Shown: piece after piece, positions 1 to 4,791 of the stretch
Layout: each line of letters opens with the position of its first letter
Numbering within the stretch: the stretch's first letter is position 1
Virus record (IMG/VR): IMGVR_UViG_3300037156_000067
Span: 1 to 26,247 of that record
Reading direction: 5' to 3' (one strand)
From: a virus
DNA length: 26,247 nt
Position numbers and translations under genes: made by a program
The notes under the pieces: generated by a model
What the model saw: only the letters and a program-made list of their open reading frames with translations
Database searches by the model: none
What the model was told of the DNA's origin: nothing

Positions 1-156
1 CTTTGGAGCCAAAATAATAAATTTGGTCAAACCGTCCGCTGCACCCTGGTCGGCATCCAGTTCGCCAAGGATGGCGAAGCCTTCAGCGGCGGCGCAGTTG
101 TAGCCGATGGCGATTTCGAAGACCTGGGCGACGCAGCAGACGAAGATATGGTCTAA
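1..156 (+). CDS. Probable ssDNA-binding protein, DUF2815-like (3' end only)
   Basis: The first 51 codons in frame 1 are open and end at TAA 154-156; the start lies left of the window. The visible tail has a basic/hydrophobic stretch (TLVGIQFAKDGEAFSGG) followed by a strongly acidic end (DFEDLGDAADEDMV). From memory this matches the C-terminus of DUF2815 proteins, the phage T7 gp2.5-like single-stranded DNA-binding proteins encoded beside PolA, VRR-NUC and SNF2 helicase genes, all of which occur downstream here. The acidic tail is the usual partner-binding element of such proteins. Inference: it coats ssDNA at the phage fork. Only the tail is visible, so the family call rests on this short motif and on context. 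Confidence 0.6.
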   Translation, partial: LWSQNNKFGQTVRCTLVGIQFAKDGEAFSGGAVVADGDFEDLGDAADEDMV

Positions 157-162
157 CAATCA

Positions 163-182
163 GTGCCCTCGTAAGAGGGTGC
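163..182 (+). promoter_or_regulatory. Small RNA-like hairpin with GTAA (GNRA) loop
   Basis: CCCTC (166-170) pairs perfectly with GAGGG (175-179) around GTAA, a GNRA-type tetraloop. The stem can grow to eight pairs with two G-U wobbles (163-170 with 175-182). Its right arm shares 178-182 with the left arm of the larger inverted repeat at 178-257, so the two structures exclude each other in RNA. It lies seven bases after the stop of the SSB-like gene. There is no U-run, so it is not a standard intrinsic terminator. Confidence 0.45.
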
Positions 183-257
183 TTCTGCGGCGTGATCGAA
201 TGCGAGGTAGACTTCCATTTACGGAGCAGGGCATTGGTGTCACGCCGCAGAAGCACC
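178..257. repeat. Perfect 18-bp inverted repeat with 44-nt spacer
   Basis: GGTGCTTCTGCGGCGTGA (178-195) is exactly complementary to TCACGCCGCAGAAGCACC (240-257). Inside the spacer AATGC (199-203) can pair with GCATT (231-235), extending the hairpin after a small internal loop. It lies in a noncoding gap between the SSB-like gene and the small gene at 459. Possible roles are a 3' stabiliser or attenuator for the SSB transcript, a small structured RNA, a protein-binding DNA site or part of a replication origin. The sequence does not choose between them. No T-run follows (CTTTAG only). Confidence 0.75.
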
Positions 258-326
258 TTTAGCACCAAAGAACAAGCAGGGCAGACGCATTCTTAGACTC
301 CGACTAGCCTCGGGGTACACAGGCTC

Positions 327-335
327 TTATCCACA
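327..335 (+). promoter_or_regulatory. Consensus DnaA box
   Basis: TTATCCACA matches the E. coli DnaA box consensus exactly. It lies in the only long noncoding gap of the replication arm. A 9-mer can occur by chance, and no second box was noticed close by, so function is uncertain. Confidence 0.35.
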
Positions 336-458
336 GTCGCTTCGCGGCCTGCAAAAGTGTTTGATTACGCGAAGCACAAGGTGGCAATGTCCGGCGCTGC
401 GTAAAAACAAAACGGATCAATTCGAGCAATCGGCTTAACCTTACTTGGAGGAACAGCA

Positions 459-695
459 ATGAGAATATCAGCAGACCCGAAGGACCCTGACTACGACTGG
501 AGAAGCCACACGGCGAGCGTCACCCTGAACGGCAAACCACTGAGTGGGTGTGTAACCGCCGACGAAGAGGCCGGCACAGCAGAAGTCCTGCTTCTCGACC
601 CGAACGGGCGCGTCGGACACGACGAGACCGGCGCTGCGGTGCATGAGGTGCTGTTTGGTGAAGTGAGAATTATCATGCCCGAAATCGAAGAATAG
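459..695 (+). CDS. Small hypothetical phage protein (78 aa)
   Basis: The ATG follows a strong ribosome site, GGAGG at 447-451, with seven bases between, so the start is well supported. The protein is acidic and looks like a compact beta-rich fold: residues 20-60 read TVTLNGKPLSG, then a short helix-like EADEE-type segment, then AEVLLLDPNGRVG. No catalytic or metal-binding motif was seen. It opens the run of closely packed genes leading to the methyltransferase and polymerase and is followed after three bases by the next gene. Similar small proteins occur in phage replication regions, from memory, but no function is known to me. Its lead position after a noncoding region suggests that transcription of this group may begin just upstream. 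Confidence 0.75.
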   Translation: MRISADPKDPDYDWRSHTASVTLNGKPLSGCVTADEEAGTAEVLLLDPNGRVGHDETGAAVHEVLFGEVRIIMPEIEE

Positions 696-698
696 AAA

Positions 699-902
699 AT
701 GGACATCAAAGATATTCGGGAAGCGAAGACCGTGCTGGAGCACGAGATATTGCGTTTCCTTCAAACTAAAACCCAAGAATTCCGCGGCAAAACCGGCGAA
801 TCCGTGAGCGACTTGTCGGTTACTTTCCACCATTTCCAGGCCGTCGGTTCTGCGGACGACGACTACCGAATTTCTGGCGTCAGCGCGAGGGTGGTGCTGT
901 GA
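699..902 (+). CDS. Small hypothetical phage protein (67 aa)
   Basis: The ATG lies three bases after the previous stop, and the TGA overlaps the GTG of the next gene (GTGA at 899-902), so translation is probably coupled on both sides. The predicted fold is an N-terminal amphipathic helix (residues 3-30, IREAKTVLEHEILRFLQTK) followed by two beta strands (SDLSVTFHHF and GVSARVVL). Small alpha/beta proteins with this helix-strand-strand layout are common in phage replication clusters, but I know no assigned function. No strong ribosome site precedes it (only purine-rich GAAGAATAGAAA), which fits coupled translation. Confidence 0.7.
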   Translation: MDIKDIREAKTVLEHEILRFLQTKTQEFRGKTGESVSDLSVTFHHFQAVGSADDDYRISGVSARVVL

Positions 903-1102
903 GCTACTTCGACCCCTACGAGTACGAAGACCAAGGCGAGCCCAAGACCGCCGAGTGCAAGTTCTGCGGCCAGGGCGGTCTGCACTGGGAGGATTGTGAC
1001 GGGCGTTTTGTGCTTTACGGTTCCAAGGGTGAAAAGCACGTCTGCGATCAGAAGCGCGTGGACAAGATGAACGGTAATCTTTTTGAGGATTTGACGAGAT
1101 GA
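899..1102 (+). CDS. Small zinc-binding-type protein (67 aa)
   Basis: It starts at a GTG in a GTGA overlap with the previous stop and ends in an ATGA overlap with the next gene. Residues 20-49 carry a putative zinc site: CKFCG, then GLHWEDCDG and a final HVC, giving Cys-x2-Cys, a middle His/Cys and a terminal His-x-Cys. This CxxCGxxGLHW layout recurs in small phage and bacterial proteins, from memory. A role in nucleic-acid or protein binding is plausible but not shown. The N-terminus (DPYEYEDQGEP) is acidic and probably flexible. Confidence is good that this is a gene, because of the two overlaps, and low for any role. Confidence 0.75.
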   Translation: MSYFDPYEYEDQGEPKTAECKFCGQGGLHWEDCDGRFVLYGSKGEKHVCDQKRVDKMNGNLFEDLTR

Positions 1103-1539
1103 AACTCCCGCCCGACAGCTACGAACAGATGACGTGGGACAACATACTGGTGAAGGGTTGGTTCGCTGATGCGCCCATGGGTAACCTTATGGCTATGTTC
1201 TGGGATCAGCACCCTAGAACAGTAGATGCGACACAGATACGGCGGTTTCCAGTCGGCAGAAGCAGCAAGATCACCGCCCGCCGCTTCGTCGCGGCCTACA
1301 TACCTGCGCTATCTAATCGGCTGTGGGACGGCGCAACGAAGGGGGACGTTCTATTCAGTCTGCTATCGTCCACGGTAGACGCCCGCCGCGATGCCGCCGA
1401 CAAGAGGGCCTATGACGCCGAAGAAGCGGCACGTAAAGAGAGTCTGGCTTTGGATTCCACAACGCACCTGCAAAAATACAACCAGCGCGTAAAGCGCGAG
1501 TCTTACGGGCGCAACAACCAGTGGGGGGTCGTAAAGTGA
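1099..1539 (+). CDS. Hypothetical protein (146 aa)
   Basis: The ATG overlaps the preceding stop (ATGA at 1099-1102) and the TGA overlaps the GTG of the next gene. The first 60 residues contain aromatic and hydrophobic runs (MTWDNILVKGWFADAPMGNLMAMFWDQHP). Residues 65-90 are basic and helix-like, and the C-terminal third (DARRDAADKRAYDAEEAARKES) is highly charged and likely helical or coiled coil. No recognised enzyme motif. It may be a small DNA- or protein-binding accessory factor of the replication cluster, but nothing in the sequence fixes a function. Confidence 0.7.
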   Translation: MKLPPDSYEQMTWDNILVKGWFADAPMGNLMAMFWDQHPRTVDATQIRRFPVGRSSKITARRFVAAYIPALSNRLWDGATKGDVLFSLLSSTVDARRDAADKRAYDAEEAARKESLALDSTTHLQKYNQRVKRESYGRNNQWGVVK

Positions 1540-1781
1540 CCCAATCCCGACTAGGTTCTCTGATCGAAAGCCTCGCCAATATCCTAATTGGGTATTTTAT
1601 CGCCTTCGCCACACAGGTGATCGTGTTCCCGTGGTTCGGGATTCACGTACCTCTGAGCAGCCAGTTCGGGATCGGGGCGATCTTTACTGTGGTTTCGTTG
1701 GTTCGAAGCTACTGTATCAGGCGCTGGTTTAACGCTTACATTCACCGGGCTGCGGTTCGGGTGTCGGGCGGTGCGAACTGA
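1536..1781 (+). CDS. Two-pass membrane protein, DUF7220-like (81 aa)
   Basis: The chosen start is GTG 1536, in a GTGA overlap with the previous stop and seven bases after a GGGGGG ribosome site (1523-1528). A further upstream GTG (1521) would add five residues but has weaker context. Two hydrophobic segments are visible, about residues 14-33 (NILIGYFIAFATQVIVFPWF) and 42-60 (FGIGAIFTVVSLVRSY), followed by a basic RRWFNAYIHR tail, which predicts a small inner-membrane hairpin. The MTQSRxxSLIE start and the second-helix motif TVVSxxRSY match a widespread phage membrane family that I recall as DUF7220. Its function is unknown. Confidence 0.75.
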   Translation: MTQSRLGSLIESLANILIGYFIAFATQVIVFPWFGIHVPLSSQFGIGAIFTVVSLVRSYCIRRWFNAYIHRAAVRVSGGAN

Positions 1782-2491
1782 TGCGCTATTTAGGAGGAAA
1801 GGCGAGGACATACAAAGAGATTTGTGCGTTCCTTGAGCGCATACGCTTGACGGATCAGGTATTTGTCGAGCCTTTCTGTGGTGCTTGCTGGGTCACACAA
1901 GGCATGAAGGGTGAACGCCACGCTTCAGACGCGAACGGAGCCCTCGTTGTTCTCCACAAGGCTATGCAGGACGGCTGGGAGCCGCCGAAGTGGATCAGCG
2001 AGGAAGAGTACGCCTTGTACCAGCAAACCCAGCCAACAGGCGACCCCCTCACCGCGTTTGTGGGTTTTGGGTGTTCGTTTAGCGGTAAGTGGTTCGGCGG
2101 TTACGCCCGCGACAACAGCGGGCGCAACTACGCCGCCAACGCCGCGAGCAGCCTTGTCAAGAAGAATAAGACACTCAAGGGCGTCTCCTTCACCCATCGG
2201 GGATACAGCGAGGCCGCCCCAGCCAATGCTCTGGTCTACTGCGACCCGCCTTACGCCTCGACCACAGGGTACGGTGCGGTGGGCGCCTTCGACTCTGCTG
2301 AGTTCTGGGCGACCATGAGGGCGTGGGCGAAAGCGAATACCGTGGTGGTCAGCGAATACGCGGCCCCTGACGATTTTGTTTGCGTAAAAGCGATCGGCAC
2401 GAAAACGGACATGCACACCAAAAACGGGCAGGAGGCAAGAGTGGAAAAACTGTTTATGCACGAGAGTCAAGCGGGGTTGGCTTGGATATGA
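1781..2491 (+). CDS. D12-class (Dam-like) DNA adenine methyltransferase
   Basis: At 236 aa this is close to usual for small D12-class N6-adenine methyltransferases, which transfer a methyl group from S-adenosylmethionine to adenine in DNA. The N-terminal YLGGK, motif I FVEPFCG (residues 28-34, AdoMet binding), an acidic SDANG near residue 50, and catalytic motif IV DPPY (155-158) appear in the alpha-class order. The start overlaps the previous stop (TGATG at 1779-1783) and the end overlaps the polymerase start (ATGA at 2488-2491), so it sits inside a coupled run. No restriction endonuclease gene is adjacent. Methylation of phage DNA against host restriction, or control of replication timing, are the usual roles of such orphan enzymes. 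The target site cannot be read from the sequence. Confidence 0.9.
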   Translation: MRYLGGKARTYKEICAFLERIRLTDQVFVEPFCGACWVTQGMKGERHASDANGALVVLHKAMQDGWEPPKWISEEEYALYQQTQPTGDPLTAFVGFGCSFSGKWFGGYARDNSGRNYAANAASSLVKKNKTLKGVSFTHRGYSEAAPANALVYCDPPYASTTGYGAVGAFDSAEFWATMRAWAKANTVVVSEYAAPDDFVCVKAIGTKTDMHTKNGQEARVEKLFMHESQAGLAWI

Positions 2492-3837
2492 AAAAAGAAA
2501 TCCTCTGGCTTGATTCGGAGACGTACTCCGAGACCCCGATCAAAGACGGCACTTGGAAGTACGCCGAATCGGCGGAAGTCGAGATCGTGACCTACGCTTT
2601 CGGAGGCGGTGAAGTCCTGCTGTGGGACGTGCTTTCTGGCGAACAGATGCCTGCCGACCTAAAGGCCGCGCTGGACGACCCAGAGCAGGAGATCGGCATC
2701 CACAACAGCGGATTCGACACCACGGTTTTCCGTTTCGCGCTGGGTATCGTCATCCCGCCCGAGAGGGTTTTGGACACGATGGTCCAAGCCCTCAGTCACG
2801 GCCTCCCAGGGGGCCTAGACGCTCTCTGCGACATCTTGGGCGTACCTACTGACAAGGCGAAACATAAAACCGGCAGGGCGCTGATGATGCTCTTCTGCAA
2901 GCCCCAGCCGTTCAAGCATTCAGTAGGCAAGACTTTCGGAACTCCAGCGCAGCGCAAGGCAGAGATCGAACGCCTGAAAGCCGCGTGGCCTGGTCGGGCT
3001 ACCCATCTCACGCACCCGACACAGTGGGCCGCCTACTGCGAGTACGCCAAGGCGGACATCACGGCGATGCGAGAGGTGTATAAGCGCCTGCCAAAGTGGA
3101 ACTATCCCAACCCGAACAACGGCGAGCGTAAGCTGTGGGAACTAGACCAACGGATCAACCAACGTGGCGTGGCGATCGACGTTCCGTTTGCCCAAGCGGC
3201 TGTCCGGGCTGCTGATCGCGCGAAAGCGGCGCTGGCGGTGCGCTGCCGGGAGGCGACCAACGAAGAAGTCCAGGCTGCGACGCAGCGGGACGCTGTACTG
3301 GAGCACATTTTGACGGAGTACGGTATCAGTTTGGACGATATGCGCAAGGCTACCGTTGAGAAGCTGCTTGAATCCGACATCCCCGATGATTTACGCTATC
3401 TACTTCACATCCGCCTCCAATCGTCGTCTACAGCGGTAGCCAAATACAGCACGCTGATTAAGGGCGTGTCTAGCGATGGGCGCCTGCGGGGGACGATCCA
3501 ATTCTGTGGCGCCGGCAGGACCAAACGTGAATGCCTAGCTGAGAACACGCAAGTTAAAGTTAGAACACGCTTCGGCGTGGTAATGTCGAAGCGTATCCAG
3601 GACGTAAGGTTGACTGACGAGGTTTGGGACGGCGACAGGTGGGTTGCCCACGAAGGGGTCGTATTCAGCGGGGACAAAGCTGTTATCACCCACGATGGGG
3701 TTGTTGCAACCGCAGAACATAACGTGTATATTTCAACCTCAGAATCTGTATCTCTTGGAGAGGCCAAGAGAAAAGATTTGAAACTCTGGAGGGGAAATGG
3801 CACAGATATTTTCGATATACAGGCTGACATCGCCTAG
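2488..3837 (+). CDS. polA: DNA polymerase I (family A), N-terminal part fused to split-intein N-half
   Basis: The start is ATG 2488 (MKKEILWLDSETYSE), overlapping the methyltransferase stop; a longer in-frame extension to 2380 would run through that gene. Residues 1-200 form a 3'-5' proofreading exonuclease: Exo I D9-x-E11, Exo II HNSGFD (D77) and Exo III Y186-x3-D190. Residues 205-348 begin the polymerase domain and stop inside the conserved TGR-[LW]-S motif, here RTKRE. Residue 349 is the first intein residue, Cys, in block A CLAENTQV; block B is TAEH (408-411). The intein N-half runs 101 residues to the stop at 3837. The rest of the polymerase is at 4720-6015. The protein should be inactive as polymerase until joined in trans to that half. 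Its last 41 bases overlap the endonuclease gene. Confidence 0.93.
   Translation: MKKEILWLDSETYSETPIKDGTWKYAESAEVEIVTYAFGGGEVLLWDVLSGEQMPADLKAALDDPEQEIGIHNSGFDTTVFRFALGIVIPPERVLDTMVQALSHGLPGGLDALCDILGVPTDKAKHKTGRALMMLFCKPQPFKHSVGKTFGTPAQRKAEIERLKAAWPGRATHLTHPTQWAAYCEYAKADITAMREVYKRLPKWNYPNPNNGERKLWELDQRINQRGVAIDVPFAQAAVRAADRAKAALAVRCREATNEEVQAATQRDAVLEHILTEYGISLDDMRKATVEKLLESDIPDDLRYLLHIRLQSSSTAVAKYSTLIKGVSSDGRLRGTIQFCGAGRTKRECLAENTQVKVRTRFGVVMSKRIQDVRLTDEVWDGDRWVAHEGVVFSGDKAVITHDGVVATAEHNVYISTSESVSLGEAKRKDLKLWRGNGTDIFDIQADIA
3532..3834 (+). other. Split intein, N-terminal half (101 codons)
   Basis: The half begins at Cys349 (TGC 3532-3534) of the polymerase fragment. Block A is CLAENTQVKVRTRFG, then RLTDEVWDGDRWVAHEGVV, a pattern typical of Hint domains in phage polymerases and terminases. 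Block B is DGVVATAEHNVYI with the catalytic Thr and His (TxxH). It continues through SLGEAKRKDLKLW, the region before the endonuclease slot of a continuous intein, and then stops. All residues needed for the N-S acyl shift are present. The matching C-half is at 4720-4791. Confidence 0.92.
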
Positions 3838-4738
3838 CGGGAGAACATATGTGGGGTATACCGGGCAGCCCGTTAAAGAACGCGTCCGTCAGCACGTGGT
3901 AAAAGCCCTGAACGGAATGAAACACCCTCTTTCAGCCGCTATTCGAAAATACGGATTCGACAGTTTCGTGGTCGAGGTACTTTCTACCCACGAAACTTCC
4001 GAAGAGGCGTTTGCCGAAGAAATAAGGCAGATCGCAGCACATCCGAAAGGGTATAACTTATCTCCAGGAGGGGATGGCGATTTGTTGGCCGCGAGAGAGG
4101 CCTTCGTAAAAAAGCTGGAAGATCCTGTGTGGAAAGCTGCTTACGGTAAGAAACTCTCGCTGTCCATGAAGATGAGCAAACTGCACTTGGAGAATTGGGC
4201 AAAATTCCCTGCTCGGGCGGCGAAGTGGCGCGAGGAAAACCCAGAGGAAGCCGAGAGGATTCAGAAAAAGGCCACCGAAGCGGCGAGGTTAGTGTCTACG
4301 GGTAAACCCGCGTACAACAAGGGCAAGAACCACTCTCCAGAAGCCTGCACCAAGATGGCCCTGTCGCAACGCCTTCGGTGGGATAATGCCACACCGGAAA
4401 TGCTGGAACAGAAGTCAGCCTCTTCTAAACGCGGAGCGAAAAAGCAGTGGGCACAACGTACCCCAGAACAGATAGCCGAGATAGGCAAAAAGATTTCAGA
4501 ATCGCTGAAGAGGCGAAACGCCAATCTCACACCGGATGAGCTGGCTAAGAGGGACGCTATATTGGCGGAAACTAGGAAGCACATCGACCACGACTTCCGG
4601 CTAGAGCAGCAGAGCAAATCGTTCGACGTGTACTGGACAGCGGAAAGGCGATTGGCTAAATCCGTTCAGCAAAAAGCATACAACGCGGCCTTAAAAGCCG
4701 AAAACGCGAAAGAAGAGGAATGCGAACCTACGACATAA
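3797..4738 (+). CDS. Free-standing GIY-YIG homing endonuclease with NUMOD3-like repeats
   Basis: This 313-aa protein is read in a different frame from both polymerase halves, from ATG 3797 behind a strong GGAGGGG ribosome site (3788-3794). The GIY-YIG nuclease domain fills about residues 5-95: IY (7-8), YVG (18-20), Arg29 with His33 (ERVRQH), Glu74/75 (AEEIRQI) and Asn87 (GYNLSPGGDG), matching the catalytic Tyr, Arg, Glu and Asn of I-TevI-type enzymes. Residues 174-198 (NKGKNHSPEACTKM) and 221-241 (RTPEQIAEIGKKISES) look like NUMOD3 modular DNA-binding helices, and the remainder is basic and helical. It overlaps the N-half by 41 nt and the C-half by 19 nt. Inferred role: cutting intein-less polymerase alleles to spread the cassette. 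By eye, base composition is lower in GC than the flanking polymerase. Confidence 0.92.
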   Translation: MAQIFSIYRLTSPSGRTYVGYTGQPVKERVRQHVVKALNGMKHPLSAAIRKYGFDSFVVEVLSTHETSEEAFAEEIRQIAAHPKGYNLSPGGDGDLLAAREAFVKKLEDPVWKAAYGKKLSLSMKMSKLHLENWAKFPARAAKWREENPEEAERIQKKATEAARLVSTGKPAYNKGKNHSPEACTKMALSQRLRWDNATPEMLEQKSASSKRGAKKQWAQRTPEQIAEIGKKISESLKRRNANLTPDELAKRDAILAETRKHIDHDFRLEQQSKSFDVYWTAERRLAKSVQQKAYNAALKAENAKEEECEPTT

Positions 4739-4791
4739 TAAACGCAGGGCCAAAAAACAGATTCATGGCGAATGGGCGGATCGTATCAAAC
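4720..4791 (+). other. Split intein, C-terminal half (24 codons)
   Basis: From ATG 4720 the half reads MRTYDIINAGPKNRFMANG, then RIVSN, followed by Ser25 as the +1 extein residue. Block F (YDIxNAGPxxRFxxNG) and block G (VSN|S) are clear. The penultimate residue is Ser rather than the common His, which some active split inteins (such as Npu DnaE) also show. The extein resumes as SGRLVQTQNL, the continuation of the PolA motif broken at 3531. A 24-residue C-half is shorter than the roughly 35 residues of well-known split inteins; it lacks the strand that precedes the YDI motif in Npu DnaE. Confidence 0.92.

Larger units (their letters stand above)
157..458. other. 302-nt noncoding region, possible regulatory or origin region
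   Basis: No credible coding frame was found in this gap. It contains the GNRA hairpin (163-182), the 18-bp inverted repeat (178-257), a consensus DnaA box (327-335) and an 8-bp inverted repeat, GCTTCGCG (339-346) and CGCGAAGC (368-375). A weak promoter-like pair, TAGACT (294-299) and TACACA (316-321) with 16-bp spacing, resembles the clearer promoters of this window but is poor at -10. The right end holds the strong ribosome site for the gene at 459. Structural density together with a DnaA box beside replication genes is compatible with an origin, but that is inference. Confidence 0.4.

Noticed and set aside
178-257. tRNA or other known RNA gene in the inverted repeat
   Set aside because: No CCA-adjacent acceptor, D, anticodon and T arms can be drawn; the 18-bp stem is too long and the loop has no T-loop motif.
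1925-2470. Long minus-strand frame (181 aa) opposite the D12 methyltransferase
   Set aside because: It is a shadow of a clearly recognised gene, with no ribosome site and no family resemblance.
2380-2487. Upstream start for the polymerase N-part
   Set aside because: This stretch is the methyltransferase C-terminus in another frame; PolA homology begins at ATG 2488, which overlaps the stop as ATGA.
3797-4738. Frameshift or sequencing error that hides one continuous intein-endonuclease fusion
   Set aside because: The endonuclease has its own ATG and strong ribosome site, the C-half frame has a stop at 4657-4659, and reading through would need two separate frame changes.
3532-4791. Group I intron carrying the GIY-YIG gene inside polA
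   Set aside because: Nearly all of the space between the polymerase halves is filled by the endonuclease frame, leaving no room for a ribozyme of about 200 nt or more, and both halves carry intein protein motifs that would be unnecessary for RNA splicing.
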